Assembly (NCBI GenBank): GCA_900538765.1
Contig: UQAB01000005.1
Location: 1 to 64,000, forward strand
DNA from: an uncultured Azospirillum sp.
Lineage (GTDB): Bacteria; Pseudomonadota; Alphaproteobacteria; RF32; CAG-239
Direction of reading: 5' to 3'
Length of the DNA: 64,000 nt
A program made the translations under genes and the position numbers. Positions within the stretch are counted from its first letter, which is position 1. Each line of letters starts with the position of its first letter. Shown one piece after another: positions 25,607 through 34,930 of the stretch. A model generated the notes under the pieces. That model was not told the origin of the DNA. It ran no database searches and saw nothing but the letters and a program-made list of their open reading frames with translations.

Positions 25607-26905
25607 TTATCTCCCGATGCAGGTATATTCAAACCCGGCATTGTGCGCTTCCTGCGGGTCAAAGATGTCGCGCAGGTCGACAATACGCGCGTGGCGCATC
25701 ATGCCTTTTAAGCGGCTTAAATCCAAACTGCGGAAATCCTCCCATTCGGTCAGAATTACCAGAACATCGGCGGCGCGTGCGGCTTCATACATATCCGCAG
25801 CATAGGAAATTTTGTCACCGACCAACAATGCGGCATTTTCCATGGCTTTGGGATCATAGGCTTTGATTTTGGCGTTTTTGTTAATCAATTCACCGATAAT
25901 CTGCATCGCCGGGCTTTCGCGACAATCGTCCGTACCGCCTTTGAAAGCCAGACCAAGGACGGCAATTTCCGGATTTTCAATATCTTTTACGGCATCCAGA
26001 ATCCTTTCCGCCATTTCAACTTTACGAGCATCATTGCCTTTGATTGCCGCTTCAATTAAGCTCAGGTCAACACCACTGCGGCGCCCCATATAGGCCATGG
26101 CATTAGTGTCTTTCGGGAAGCAACTGCCGCCGTATCCCGGCCCCGGGTTCAAAAACTTATTACCAATGCGGCTGTCAAGTCCCATGCCTTTAGCGACTTC
26201 GTAAATATCAGCACCGGCCTTTTCACAGAAGTTGGCCATTTCGTTAATATAATGAATTTTGATAGCCAGAAAAGCATTGGACGCATACTTAATCGTTTCC
26301 GAAGAGCGGCGTTTGACAAACAGCATATTGGTTTTGCCCTCAAAAGGCTTATACAGCTCTTTGATGACATTTGCCGCGCGTTCGGAATTGGCGCCGACGA
26401 CAATGCGGTCAGGATGAAAGAAGTCATGGACGGCAAAACCTTCGCGCAGGAATTCCGGCAGAGAAACAACGTCAAAATCTGCCTGAGCGTTCTTCTTGCG
26501 GATTAAGGTTTCGACATCATCGCCGGTTCCGACCGGGACGGTCGATTTTGTGGCAACGACCGTATAGCCCCGGAGATATTCAGCCAGTTCCGTTGCGGCA
26601 GCATGAATATATTTCATGTCGGCTTCCTTGGTAACCGGATGCGGCGGCGTTCCGACGGCAATAATCACCAAATCGGCATTTTCAACGCCTTCTTTCATCG
26701 AGGTTGTAAATTTGATGCGGCCGGCTTTAACATTTTTTTCAAAAAGCTCTTCCAGCCCTTCTTCAAACAGCGTTATCTTACCGGCACGCAAACGGTCAAT
26801 TTTGCTTTGTTCCCGGTCGATACAGGTTACTTCATTTCCAAGCTCAGCCAATCCGACTCCTGTCGGCAAGCCGACATAACCCGTTCCGATAATCCCAATT
26901 TTCAT
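25607..26905 (-). CDS. ugd: UDP-glucose 6-dehydrogenase
   Basis: 432 residues. The N-terminal NAD motif GTGYVGLPTG is at 7-16, the KSTVPVGT block near 120, the catalytic Cys in GYGGSCFPKDTNA near 260, and the C-terminal UDP-binding domain contains VLGLAFKGGTDDCRESP. It oxidises UDP-glucose to UDP-glucuronate, substrate of the decarboxylase encoded 2 bp upstream. Together they make UDP-glucuronate and UDP-xylose for surface polysaccharide. Confidence 0.95.
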   Translation of the reverse strand: MKIGIIGTGYVGLPTGVGLAELGNEVTCIDREQSKIDRLRAGKITLFEEGLEELFEKNVKAGRIKFTTSMKEGVENADLVIIAVGTPPHPVTKEADMKYIHAAATELAEYLRGYTVVATKSTVPVGTGDDVETLIRKKNAQADFDVVSLPEFLREGFAVHDFFHPDRIVVGANSERAANVIKELYKPFEGKTNMLFVKRRSSETIKYASNAFLAIKIHYINEMANFCEKAGADIYEVAKGMGLDSRIGNKFLNPGPGYGGSCFPKDTNAMAYMGRRSGVDLSLIEAAIKGNDARKVEMAERILDAVKDIENPEIAVLGLAFKGGTDDCRESPAMQIIGELINKNAKIKAYDPKAMENAALLVGDKISYAADMYEAARAADVLVILTEWEDFRSLDLSRLKGMMRHARIVDLRDIFDPQEAHNAGFEYTCIGR

Positions 26906-26906
26906 C

Positions 26907-27854
26907 TTAAGCTCCTATTTGTGTTTTGAAATATGCGATTGTTTTATCCAGACCTTCATCAAGCTGCACTTTGGGTTCCCAGCCTAATTTGTTTTTTGCC
27001 AATGTGATATCCGGGCGGCGCTGCGTCGGATCGTCCTTCGGCAGGTCACGATACACGACTTTTGACTTTCCGCCGATTTTGGCGACAACTTTTTCAGCCA
27101 GTTCCTTAATGGTAAATTCTCCCGGATTTCCGGTATTGACCGGACCGGTAAAGTCTTTTGGAGAATTCATCATCCGCACCATCGCCTCAATTAAATCATC
27201 AACGTAACAGAATGAACGGGTTTGCGAACCATCGCCGTAAATTGTAATATCTTCGCCGCGCAGCGCCTGGCAAATAAAGTTGCTGACAACGCGGCCGTCC
27301 TGCGGATCCATATTCGGACCATAGGTATTAAATATGCGGATAACTTTGATATCAACGCCCTCTTCCCGCCAATAATCAAAGAACAAACTTTCGGCGCAGC
27401 GTTTTCCTTCGTCATAACAGGCGCGAATACCGTTCGGGTTAACATTGCCGCGATAAGTCTCGACCTGAGGATGAACCAAGGGCTCGCCGTAAACTTCAGA
27501 AGTAGACGTCTGCAGAATTGTCGCATTGTGCTTTTTGGCCAGTTCAAGCATATTAATCGCCCCAAAAACGCAGGTTTTGGTCGTCATAATGGCGGCTTTT
27601 CCCTGATAAGCCGGCGGCGATGCCGGACAGGCCATATTGTAAATCTGGTCAAGTTTTTCATCGACTGTCAACGGATTGATAATATTATGTTCAATAAACC
27701 TGAAATTCGGATTATCCGTCAAACCGGCAATGTTGGACATACGTCCGGTATAATTATTGTCAACACACAAAACCCGGTTGCCTTCGCTGATCAAACGGGC
27801 ACACAAATTTGAACCTAAGAATCCCGTTCCTCCGGTTACCAATATTGTCTTCAT
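26907..27854 (-). CDS. UDP-glucuronate decarboxylase (UDP-xylose synthase)
   Basis: 315 residues of the extended short-chain dehydrogenase type. [10 protein letters not shown] at 7-16 binds NAD. The catalytic TSTSEVYG and YDEGKRCAE blocks are those of UXS enzymes, as are the [13 protein letters not shown] and [10 protein letters not shown] stretches. It converts UDP-glucuronate to UDP-xylose. First gene of the uxs-ugd-galE-glf operon, with a long structured 5' leader. Confidence 0.92.
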   Translation of the reverse strand: MKTILVTGGTGFLGSNLCARLISEGNRVLCVDNNYTGRMSNIAGLTDNPNFRFIEHNIINPLTVDEKLDQIYNMACPASPPAYQGKAAIMTTKTCVFGAINMLELAKKHNATILQTSTSEVYGEPLVHPQVETYRGNVNPNGIRACYDEGKRCAESLFFDYWREEGVDIKVIRIFNTYGPNMDPQDGRVVSNFICQALRGEDITIYGDGSQTRSFCYVDDLIEAMVRMMNSPKDFTGPVNTGNPGEFTIKELAEKVVAKIGGKSKVVYRDLPKDDPTQRRPDITLAKNKLGWEPKVQLDEGLDKTIAYFKTQIGA

Positions 27855-27889
27855 GAACTAATTCTGCCTTCCATACATAAAAAACATAA

Positions 27890-27972
27890 GGCCGGGGATG
27901 GTGAGAAATACATGGATAACGTATCTCTTGTTTTTTAGAAATTTTCCTGAACATGGACAAGACACCCCGGCC
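27890..27972 (-). promoter_or_regulatory. Terminator-like hairpin in leader of the glycan-precursor operon
   Basis: On the minus strand GGCCGGGG (27972-27965) pairs with CCCCGGCC (27897-27890) across about 67 nt, followed by TTATGTTTTTTAT and then the uxs start 36 nt beyond the stem. A GC stem followed by U-rich sequence within an otherwise AT-rich leader suggests attenuation, although the loop is long. Confidence 0.4.
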
Positions 27973-27986
27973 CCGTTTCGCTAAAA

Positions 27987-28018
27987 TGTCTAAAACAAAA
28001 GTTTTGCTATTTTAGACA
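27987..28018. promoter_or_regulatory. Palindromic operator-like site upstream of the glycan operon
   Basis: TGTCTAAAA (27987-27995) and TTTTAGACA (28010-28018) are exact inverted repeats enclosing a smaller CAAAA/TTTTG palindrome. The position upstream of the leader hairpin suits an operator or activator site. Confidence 0.4.
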
Positions 28019-28145
28019 ATGACTGCATCTTAAACAAAATAAATAATTTTTCAACCCCTTATTATATTAGTTGTGAAGATTAATTCAGTATTTTATGTAT
28101 AATTTTATTGTATATCTAATATTTACATTATTTGCAAAAAAAATA

Positions 28146-28174
28146 AAGGCTCCGAATTTTATTTTCGGAGCCTT
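28146..28174 (-). terminator. Terminator of the FadL-like gene
   Basis: AAGGCTCCGAA pairs with TTCGGAGCCTT; on the minus strand it is followed by TATTTTTTTT. Confidence 0.85.
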
Positions 28175-28195
28175 GGGATAATTTGTCGTTAAAAG

Positions 28196-29461
28196 TTAAA
28201 AAGTATAATTCAAACCCAGCCCAAAGAGGTGAATATTGCCTTTATAACTGGCATAAACCGGTCCTCTGGTCGCATCGTTAGGATTGCTTCCGTCCAGAGC
28301 CACCTTGCTTTTGCGGGCGCGAATGTAAGTGTAACCGGCATTCAGGCTCAAATTGTCCGTTACCTGATATTCTGCGCCGGCAGAATACCAGACTCTGTCC
28401 GAATCGGGGATACGCGGCGTACGGGTGAAATCATTTACCGGCGTATTGTCATAAGCAAGACCCAAACGCAGTTTCAGTTTATCATTATATTTATAGGCAG
28501 TACCGACAGAATAGAACCAGACGTCTTTCCAGTTTTCATCCGTAATGCTCAGCACCGGACGATACTGTCCCTTAATCGTCAGATTGTCAAAAGATGACCA
28601 ATAAGTTTTTTGCGCCTCGGCCATAACCGCCCATTTATCGTCAATATCATGATAGACACCGAAAGTCAGCATGGCCGGCGTGGTTAATTTTGCCGTGATG
28701 TCCTGACGATACAGCCCCATCGCCGCGGCAGCAATAACCGGCTGGGTAAAGGAAATTTTTCCGTTCAGCTTATGATGGACTTCGCTGCGATAACCAACGC
28801 CGAAACGCGTATGCGGCGTATATTCGTATAAAGCGCCGAGGACAAAACCGGCGGAGGTGTCGTCGCCCGACATTTTGGAACTGATTTTAACCGGCAGCGG
28901 CGCTATTCCCTGCGCAACGCCATTTTTCAACGTTGCATCGACATACTGGACGACCAAACCGGCGCCAAACGTCAAATCACAGGTTGCACGGTATGCAACC
29001 ATTGCTGTCAGGTCATAAGTTGTCAATTCCGACAATGTGCCATGGTTGGCTCCCGACCAGTAAGGCGCATAATCCGTGATCAGACCAAACGGCGCGCTCA
29101 GCGACAAGCCGACAGAGGTACGGGAATTGACTGCATGAGAAACATAAGCCGACGGCAAAACTTTCTTGTCAACGATATGTGCCATTGAGTCATTATACCC
29201 ATTCGGGCCGATACCATCATAACCGCTGGCGTTGCCGACAATAGCCGTAGCATTCAAAGAAGCGGAAGTTCCCGGCTGGCGGATAATGGCCGCCGGATTA
29301 TAAAAAGAATAGGAAGCGTCTTCCGCTCCGGCCGTTGCTCCGGCGAAAGCATTTCCCATTGCAGCAGCAGATTGTTCGCGCAAAAGGAAACCGGCGGCCT
29401 CTGCCTCAGCCGAAGCCAACAGAATTGTTCCCAGAGCGGTTAAGGTTAAAATCTTTTTCAT
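28196..29461 (-). CDS. FadL/OmpP1-family outer-membrane transporter
   Basis: 421 residues with a signal peptide ending at AEAEAAGF. The mature N-terminus GFLLREQSAAAMGNAFAGATA is the hatch-domain signature of FadL. It continues with NPAA, alternating beta strands and a C-terminal Phe (GLGLNYTF), as needed for outer-membrane insertion. The family imports long-chain fatty acids or other hydrophobic compounds. The acyltransferase/acyl-ACP synthetase encoded divergently at 29710 would be a plausible intracellular consumer. Single-gene unit. Confidence 0.9.
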   Translation of the reverse strand: MKKILTLTALGTILLASAEAEAAGFLLREQSAAAMGNAFAGATAGAEDASYSFYNPAAIIRQPGTSASLNATAIVGNASGYDGIGPNGYNDSMAHIVDKKVLPSAYVSHAVNSRTSVGLSLSAPFGLITDYAPYWSGANHGTLSELTTYDLTAMVAYRATCDLTFGAGLVVQYVDATLKNGVAQGIAPLPVKISSKMSGDDTSAGFVLGALYEYTPHTRFGVGYRSEVHHKLNGKISFTQPVIAAAAMGLYRQDITAKLTTPAMLTFGVYHDIDDKWAVMAEAQKTYWSSFDNLTIKGQYRPVLSITDENWKDVWFYSVGTAYKYNDKLKLRLGLAYDNTPVNDFTRTPRIPDSDRVWYSAGAEYQVTDNLSLNAGYTYIRARKSKVALDGSNPNDATRGPVYASYKGNIHLFGLGLNYTF

Positions 29462-29709
29462 AAATAGTCACTTTTTGCTGTTAAAAACAAAGATAACTCT
29501 TGCAACAATTATTAACAAAACGTTATCGATTAATTTGTTTACAAAATTTTTCATGTAAAATCAAGAAGATAATTATTCACTGTGAATAGGGTAAATATTT
29601 TGTTAAAATTCAAAGACATAATAATAGTTGTATTTTATCTATCCAATGGGTTGAAATTTATTTCTTTACAAATGGTTAATATCCGAGTTAAATAAAGGGT
29701 AATATTAAC

Positions 29710-31896
29710 TTGGAGTTTACGGGGTTGCGAAATATTGTCAGATTTTTCCTGCGGGCTGTTTTAACTGTTTTTAAGGTCAGATGCAAAATTGAATTTGATG
29801 AAAGCAAGCTGCCGTCCAAAGGCGTTTACGTTTCCAACCATGTATCTTATCTGGATCCCATTCTGTTATTTGCCTTTCTGCCGGGAAATCCGGTTTTTGC
29901 TCTTAACGGCCACCTCTACCGCAAGCCGCTTATCCGCTTTTTGATGAAGACTGCTGACATTATGCCCTTTAATCCGATTGAGCCGGGTGACATCAAAGAG
30001 CTTATCGCCAAAGTCGATTCCGGCCGGTTGTGCGTCATCTTTGCCGAGGGACGGGTTACGGAAGACGGAGGGCTTATGAAAATCTATGAAGCGCCGGGAT
30101 TGGTTGCCGACAAATCAAAAGCGCCGCTGATTCCGGTATGGATTAACGGCCCGCAATACGGCTATTTTTCCAAGACCAAAGGCAAGCTCCCGCACCGTCC
30201 GCTGCCCAAGATGAAAATAACCGTCGGCAAACCGCGCAGTTTTAAACTCAAAGACACCCTGCGGCGACAAAGGGACCATATCAGCAACGAAGTTTATCTC
30301 ATTCTGCGGGAAATGTGTTTTGAATCCAATTATAATCCCAATATTTCCCTTTTTGCTCAGTTGATGAAAGCCGCTAAGATTCATTCAAAATCAGGCTTTT
30401 TGAAACGCCCGAAGTTTATTGAGGACATTACCCGTATTCCCAACTCATACAAAGACATTATCATCAAGTCTTTTGTTCTCGGCAAATATTTTCAGAAACA
30501 GACAATGCCCGGCGAACCGGTTGCTCTGCTTTTGCCTAATTCCATTGCTGCTTTGTGCAGTTTTTTCGGCCTGACCGCCTATGAACGTGTTCCGGTTATG
30601 CTGAACTTTTCCGTCGGTGCCCAGAACATGGTTTCAATGTGCAAAACAGCTATGGTCAAAAAAGTTATCACTTCGCTGAAGTTTGTCAAAACTGCCAAGC
30701 TTGAAAGCGCTGTCGAAGTCATGAAAGCCAACGGCGTTGAGGTCGTTTATCTGGAAAGTCTGGCTAAAAAAATCAGCCTGCTAAACAAAATCGGCGCGTA
30801 TGTCCGTTATAAACTCAAGCGTGTTCCGCACAAAGACGGCGGCAGCAAAAAAGCGGCCATTCTTTTTACTTCAGGTTCCGAGGGAGCTCCAAAGGCCGTT
30901 GTTTTGAGCCATGCCAACATTCTCTCAAACATCAAACAGATGTCATCCATTGAAACAATCAACATCACGGACACGGTTTTCAACGCCCTGCCGATGTTCC
31001 ACAGCTTTGGGCTGACGGTGGGAACGCTGTTTCCGGTTTTGGAAGGTTCAAAACTGTTTTTGTATCCCTCTCCCCTGCACTATCGTGTTGTGGCTGAGAT
31101 TGTTTATGAAATCGGCGCAACAATTATGTTCGGAACAGACACCTTCTTTCGCGGTTACGGAAAAATCGCCCATCCGTTTGATTTTCACAATGTCCGTTTT
31201 ATGTTCGGCGGCGCTGAGGCCATCAAGCCGGATACGCGCAATATGTGGATGGAGCGGCTGGGAATTCGCGTTATGGAGGCTTACGGCTCAACGGAATGTT
31301 CCCCCGTCGTCTGCGCCAACAACCGCATATTTAACCGTTTCGGCTCCATCGGAAAGCTTCTGCCGGCTATTGAGCACCGCATTGTTCCGGTTGACGGCAT
31401 TGAAAAAGGCGGCGAGTTGGTTGTTAAGGGTCCCAATGTTATGCTGGGCTACATTATGCCGGACAAACCCGGCGTTTTGGCGCCGCTGGAAGACGGCTGG
31501 TATCATACCGGCGATGTTGTTGAGATTGACGAGATTGGTTTTGTTTATATTAAGGACCGGATTAAGCGCTTTGCCAAAATCGGCGGGGAAATGGTTTCGT
31601 TAAATGCCGTTCAGGAAATGGTGTGTAAAGCCTATGAATGGATGGGCGCGGAATTTCAATATGGTGTTGTTGCCATCCCGCATGAAAGCAAAGGCGAGCA
31701 GATTGTTCTTGTGACCAACAACAAACAGGTCACGCAGGAAGTTATTCATGATTACATCAAAAATAACGGATTGTCAGAGTTATATCTGCCAAGACTCATT
31801 TTGTTTAAAGAGCAGCTTCCCGTCTTTGCAACAGGCAAAATGGACAATGTTTCCCTCAAGAAACTTGTGCTGGAAGACCTGAGCAACGCCGCCTGA
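29710..31896 (+). CDS. aas: Acyltransferase / acyl-ACP synthetase fusion (Aas-like)
   Basis: 728 residues. Residues 1-200 form a PlsC-type acyltransferase with SNHVSYLDP near 41 and a second block FAEGRVTEDG near 115. Residues from about 220 form an AMP-binding ligase with ILFTSGSEGAPKAVVLSH near 385, EAYGSTECSP near 525 and the GWYHTGDV block near 596. Aas re-acylates lysophospholipids, using acyl-ACP made by its own ligase domain. The start is TTG at 29710, whose product aligns with the Aas N-terminus; TTG 29725 has better ribosome-site spacing. The usual partner transporter LplT is absent. Confidence 0.88.
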   Translation: MEFTGLRNIVRFFLRAVLTVFKVRCKIEFDESKLPSKGVYVSNHVSYLDPILLFAFLPGNPVFALNGHLYRKPLIRFLMKTADIMPFNPIEPGDIKELIAKVDSGRLCVIFAEGRVTEDGGLMKIYEAPGLVADKSKAPLIPVWINGPQYGYFSKTKGKLPHRPLPKMKITVGKPRSFKLKDTLRRQRDHISNEVYLILREMCFESNYNPNISLFAQLMKAAKIHSKSGFLKRPKFIEDITRIPNSYKDIIIKSFVLGKYFQKQTMPGEPVALLLPNSIAALCSFFGLTAYERVPVMLNFSVGAQNMVSMCKTAMVKKVITSLKFVKTAKLESAVEVMKANGVEVVYLESLAKKISLLNKIGAYVRYKLKRVPHKDGGSKKAAILFTSGSEGAPKAVVLSHANILSNIKQMSSIETINITDTVFNALPMFHSFGLTVGTLFPVLEGSKLFLYPSPLHYRVVAEIVYEIGATIMFGTDTFFRGYGKIAHPFDFHNVRFMFGGAEAIKPDTRNMWMERLGIRVMEAYGSTECSPVVCANNRIFNRFGSIGKLLPAIEHRIVPVDGIEKGGELVVKGPNVMLGYIMPDKPGVLAPLEDGWYHTGDVVEIDEIGFVYIKDRIKRFAKIGGEMVSLNAVQEMVCKAYEWMGAEFQYGVVAIPHESKGEQIVLVTNNKQVTQEVIHDYIKNNGLSELYLPRLILFKEQLPVFATGKMDNVSLKKLVLEDLSNAA

Positions 31897-31917
31897 TTTT
31901 TTATATTTTCTAATTTC

Positions 31918-31946
31918 TTGACTTTTTTCCGGCAGAAGCCTATAAG
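31918..31946 (+). promoter_or_regulatory. Sigma-70 promoter for the 31986 gene
   Basis: TTGACT (31918-31923), 17-nt spacer, TATAAG (31941-31946). The start codon follows 40 nt later without a Shine-Dalgarno. Confidence 0.65.
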
Positions 31947-31985
31947 GACTATGTCTTTTTATTATTTTACCAAAACAACATTATT

Positions 31986-32558
31986 ATGGAAAAAGTTAAA
32001 TTTTTACAAAGTGTTAAAACCATGCTGGACGCATCCGGTTTTAGTATTGAGGATTTAGCGGAACTTTACGGGGTTAAGATTGTTCTTCCCGAAATGAAGA
32101 GCGATGCTCCGGAAAGAGGCAGCCTTGTTTTTGACAGTGAGGGAAATTTCAGGTATGGCGTTGTTTATGAGGGCAATGTCGTTTCCTTTAAACCGCTGGA
32201 AGGGCAAAAAGTTCTGGGAATTTGTTTTGAAAACAAAGTTATCACACTCAAAGACGCTCCTCAGAAAATGAGCTGGCCTGAAGCAAAAGCCTATTGCCAG
32301 CAGATGATGACCGAAGGGAAGAAAATGACGCCCGGAAGCTATAATTTCTGGCTTAATTTTAAGGAAAGAGCCAATGCCGAAGTCATTAACGCCATGTTAA
32401 AATATTTCGGCGGCGAGCCTATTCAGCTCAGTTCCTGGTACTGGACAGCTTCTGACAGGCCTTATACTTACGCCTGGCGCTGGTGCTTTCTGCATCGTGA
32501 CTGGAAAAACGGTCAGCGCGAAGAAGTTTATTTGGTACGTCCGGTTTATAATTTGTAA
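31986..32558 (+). CDS. Cytosolic DUF1566-like paralogue A
   Basis: 190 residues, no signal peptide. A helical N-terminus (MEKVKFLQSVKTMLDASG) is followed by GVVYEGNVVSFKPLEGQKVLGI, ITLKDAPQKMSWPEAKAYC, and a C-terminal SWYWTASDR...RWCFLHRD...YLVRPVYNL. The W-x-T-A-S plus VRPV ending is that of DUF1566/C-type-lectin-like domains. Two relatives lie at 32596 and 36724. Function is unknown; without an export signal it is presumably intracellular. Leader lacks a Shine-Dalgarno. Confidence 0.75.
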   Translation: MEKVKFLQSVKTMLDASGFSIEDLAELYGVKIVLPEMKSDAPERGSLVFDSEGNFRYGVVYEGNVVSFKPLEGQKVLGICFENKVITLKDAPQKMSWPEAKAYCQQMMTEGKKMTPGSYNFWLNFKERANAEVINAMLKYFGGEPIQLSSWYWTASDRPYTYAWRWCFLHRDWKNGQREEVYLVRPVYNL

Positions 32559-32564
32559 AAAGCT

Positions 32565-32595
32565 AAAGGCTTTGGAAAACTCCAAAGCCTTTTTG
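32565..32595. terminator. Bidirectional terminator between paralogues A and B
   Basis: AAAGGCTTTGGA pairs with TCCAAAGCCTTT around AAAC, followed by TTGTT. Confidence 0.85.
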
Positions 32596-33141
32596 TTAGA
32601 TTTTATAAACTAAGCGGACGCGAAATGTATAAGACGTTTTTTTATCTTTGTCCCATTTTTTTTCCACCGGATTCCAGTCAGGAGCCGATTCATCATCCTC
32701 AGGCGCGTCAACCCAATACCATTTGTCACAACAAAGAATATTGTCGCCGCGCAATTTCTCGAGCATTTTTCCGACTTTCTTCCCTTTTGCCGTACTGCTT
32801 ATTTTTTTCCAAAAAGATTTTGAACCAAGTAAACCTTTTCTTTCAAAAAAGCGCTGATTGCGCGCATATACAGCGGCACTCTCTTGCGTCATAAGTTCAG
32901 GCGCATCTCGCAGAGTTACAATAAAGCCGCGAAAGACAACACCGAAAACTGTCCGTTCTTCCCTGTCGCTTTTTAACTGACTAATCAGGCCATCCGTATA
33001 AGCAATTTCTGCCGGATAGCATTTCTTTGTCCATTTTTGAAACAAACGCGTCAATATCCCTGAGCGTTTTATTTCCCCATAATTACCAAAAGCAAAACTT
33101 TCATCCTTACATAAGCAAGGTGCATCTTTCTCTTGTTTCAT
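32596..33141 (-). CDS. Cytosolic DUF1566-like paralogue B (divergent)
   Basis: 181 residues, convergent with paralogue A. It keeps FGVVFRGFIVTLRDAPELMTQESAAVYARN in the middle and DKWYWVDAPED...YTFRVRLVYKI at the end. The N-terminal helix is replaced by a Cys-containing segment and a basic region (LTRLFQKWTKKC). The WTAS and VRPV positions have changed, so if the fold binds something, this copy has diverged. No Shine-Dalgarno; AT-rich leader with a weak promoter (TTGTCT-N17-TAGTAT). Confidence 0.7.
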   Translation of the reverse strand: MKQEKDAPCLCKDESFAFGNYGEIKRSGILTRLFQKWTKKCYPAEIAYTDGLISQLKSDREERTVFGVVFRGFIVTLRDAPELMTQESAAVYARNQRFFERKGLLGSKSFWKKISSTAKGKKVGKMLEKLRGDNILCCDKWYWVDAPEDDESAPDWNPVEKKWDKDKKTSYTFRVRLVYKI

Positions 33142-33266
33142 AATAAAAAATATTTTAAAATTTCACAAAATTATATTTTAATACTATATTTTTATATTGT
33201 TTTAGACAAAAAGTCAATATTTTTCTCCTAAATGCCGGGTCGTGCACCGACGCGGTGGAAGCTGGG

Positions 33267-33346
33267 GCACCCGGACGCCGGGTCGCGGAAAGTCTGCTGT
33301 TGGTTGTCCCGTGCGTAAGGAAGCACTGCGTGCACATTGTGCCTGC
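33267..33346. repeat. Interspersed repeat, intergenic copy
   Basis: From GCACCC to GTGCCTGC this GC-rich stretch resembles 33610-33688: shared TCGCGGAAAGT, TTGTCCC, GAAGC and ACAT-GTGCCTGC blocks with small gaps. To its left, GCCGGGTCG and GACGCCGGGTCG repeat the same word. It contrasts with the AT-rich surroundings, and the embedded frames on either strand look spurious. Confidence 0.5.
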
Positions 33347-33385
33347 CACTTTGTCATTTTTCTCTCCTCTCATCAAAATTAATGA

Positions 33386-33414
33386 TTGAACAGTGGGAAT
33401 TTTTATGCTATAGT
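33386..33414 (+). promoter_or_regulatory. Sigma-70 promoter for the 33445 gene
   Basis: TTGAAC (33386-33391), 17-nt spacer, TATAGT (33409-33414). This excludes the in-frame start at 33337. Confidence 0.7.
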
Positions 33415-33444
33415 ATCCTTGTGATGACAAGTGTGGAGGATACG

Positions 33445-34842
33445 ATGAAGAATATTTCCCAAGTAATATTGCTGTCAACTTCGTGCCTGATTTGGTATGG
33501 AGCGGACAATGTTTGTGCTTCTGTTAATGTTTTTTCCGGTATCCCCAAGTCAGGTACCCACAACACACTACACACAACACCTTACCTTGCTTATCCACAC
33601 TTGTCGTCTGCACACCCACGGGGTGTCGCGGAAAGTTCGCCGTGTCTTGTCCCATCTGCTGAAAGCGCGATGCTTACATCGTGCCTGCAGGAAGAATCAA
33701 ACCGTCATATTCGTGTTGCCTCAGTCTGCTTCATCACCGATACGGGGGCATGTTCCGGGGAGAAGTTCAGTAATGACGAAACGCCGGGAAATGGCAACGG
33801 CAATCCCGGTACTGTCCCGGATTATGTTTCTGACGAAGATATTTGTGTTGCTGCAGGTTATAATGTGACAAACTGTTCTGCCGGAATGCATGGCGAAGGC
33901 ATTTGTCCTGCAAACAGCCGTTATTTTCAAAAATGTGTTTGCGATACCAATATCACTGAAACTTGCAATAAACCTTATTATGGTGTTGGAACATCGTGCA
34001 ACGGCAAATATGCCTCATGCAAGCGTGATGACGATAAAGCCTGCAAGGAAGACGGATACACAGAAACTTCCTGCGCCAGCGGGTATGCGGTTGAATCTAC
34101 CTGTTCTTATAATTCCAAATATAAAAAATGTAAAAAATCTTCTTGTGACGGTTATTATGATTGCGGCGGAACTTGGCAATATTGTACAGGAACAATATGT
34201 GCTAGCGACTCATCAAAATGTTCCGTTTCTTGTGCTGGAGATTATTTCCCTTACAGCTGTTCTTCTTTCGCTGCATGCTCCGCAGCCGGAGGCATTTACA
34301 GAAACGGGTATTGTTCAAAATCCTGTGGTTCTTCAGGCAATTCATCTGGAGACTCTTCATCTTCCGATAATGATAATTCCGGAAGTTCGGTTTCAGAATG
34401 CGAGAATCCTGGCTGTCATGCCAATGCCTATTGCAGTTCATATGGCAGCTGTCATTGCAATGATGGTTACAGAGGAAACGGGACAACCTATTGTGATCCT
34501 GATCCCTGTTATGGCGTGACTTGTTCTGATCCTAATGCTTCCTGTAATTCTTATTGGGGAGGAATATGCTCCTGCAATACCGGTTACGGAATGAGTTCAA
34601 GCGGTTTATGCAAAGCACATTATACCAGTGAGTGGGTCTGTTGTGACGCAGGATTTGATTCTGATACATATAGCGCTTGCATGAGCGCCGGACATTATGG
34701 TGATGCTTCTGCTTTTGTTTCAGAATGCGAAGCTCAGGGAGGTTTTAGAAGCAGTACAATTAGCTCTTATTGGGTAACTTCTTCTTATAAGGTTTGCAGC
34801 TATCAATGTTATTTTCCCGATTCCAGAGATGCATACCCATAG
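33445..34842 (+). CDS. Large secreted Cys-rich protein with EGF-like modules
   Basis: About 465 residues from ATG 33445, which has GTGGAGG upstream. A signal peptide (MKNISQVILLSTSCLIW...VCAS) is followed by an odd low-similarity stretch (about 30-90) that coincides with an interspersed repeat. Many short Cys modules then follow: GYTETSCASGY and GKYASC resemble the secreted paralogues, and CENPGCHANAYCSSYGSCHCNDGY plus NASCNSYWGGICSCNTGY are EGF-like. A Ser/Gly/Asp-rich linker sits near 330. Probably a surface or periplasmic adhesive or structural protein; function unknown. Confidence 0.75.
   Translation: MKNISQVILLSTSCLIWYGADNVCASVNVFSGIPKSGTHNTLHTTPYLAYPHLSSAHPRGVAESSPCLVPSAESAMLTSCLQEESNRHIRVASVCFITDTGACSGEKFSNDETPGNGNGNPGTVPDYVSDEDICVAAGYNVTNCSAGMHGEGICPANSRYFQKCVCDTNITETCNKPYYGVGTSCNGKYASCKRDDDKACKEDGYTETSCASGYAVESTCSYNSKYKKCKKSSCDGYYDCGGTWQYCTGTICASDSSKCSVSCAGDYFPYSCSSFAACSAAGGIYRNGYCSKSCGSSGNSSGDSSSSDNDNSGSSVSECENPGCHANAYCSSYGSCHCNDGYRGNGTTYCDPDPCYGVTCSDPNASCNSYWGGICSCNTGYGMSSSGLCKAHYTSEWVCCDAGFDSDTYSACMSAGHYGDASAFVSECEAQGGFRSSTISSYWVTSSYKVCSYQCYFPDSRDAYP
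33610..33688. repeat. Interspersed repeat, copy inside the Cys-rich CDS
   Basis: Similar to 33267-33346 and read in frame, giving a Pro/Ser/Ala-rich stretch (HPRGVAESSPCLVPSAES) just after the signal peptide. It suggests an in-frame insertion of a mobile palindromic repeat into a gene for an exported protein. Confidence 0.5.
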
Positions 34843-34930
34843 TTTCATTCAAGCTTACAAAAATTTTATTGATATCTTAAGTTTTTCCGCCTAAACTTTT
34901 GGCAGAGTTTATTGCAGAAGAATTCAGACA

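Larger units (their letters stand above)
33142..33444. other. Gap before the large Cys-rich gene
   Basis: Holds the AT-rich leader and promoter of paralogue B (left), the GC-rich repeat at 33267-33346 and the promoter at 33386-33414. Frames on both strands across the repeat look spurious. Confidence 0.6.

Noticed and set aside
27760..27960. Leader peptide overlapping the start of the UDP-xylose synthase gene
   Set aside because: No ribosome site; the frame runs far into the gene and has no stop or regulatory codon run before it.
33155..33478. Minus-strand frame of 107 codons over the GC-rich repeat
   Set aside because: It covers the repeat and the promoter of the plus-strand gene and has no family resemblance.
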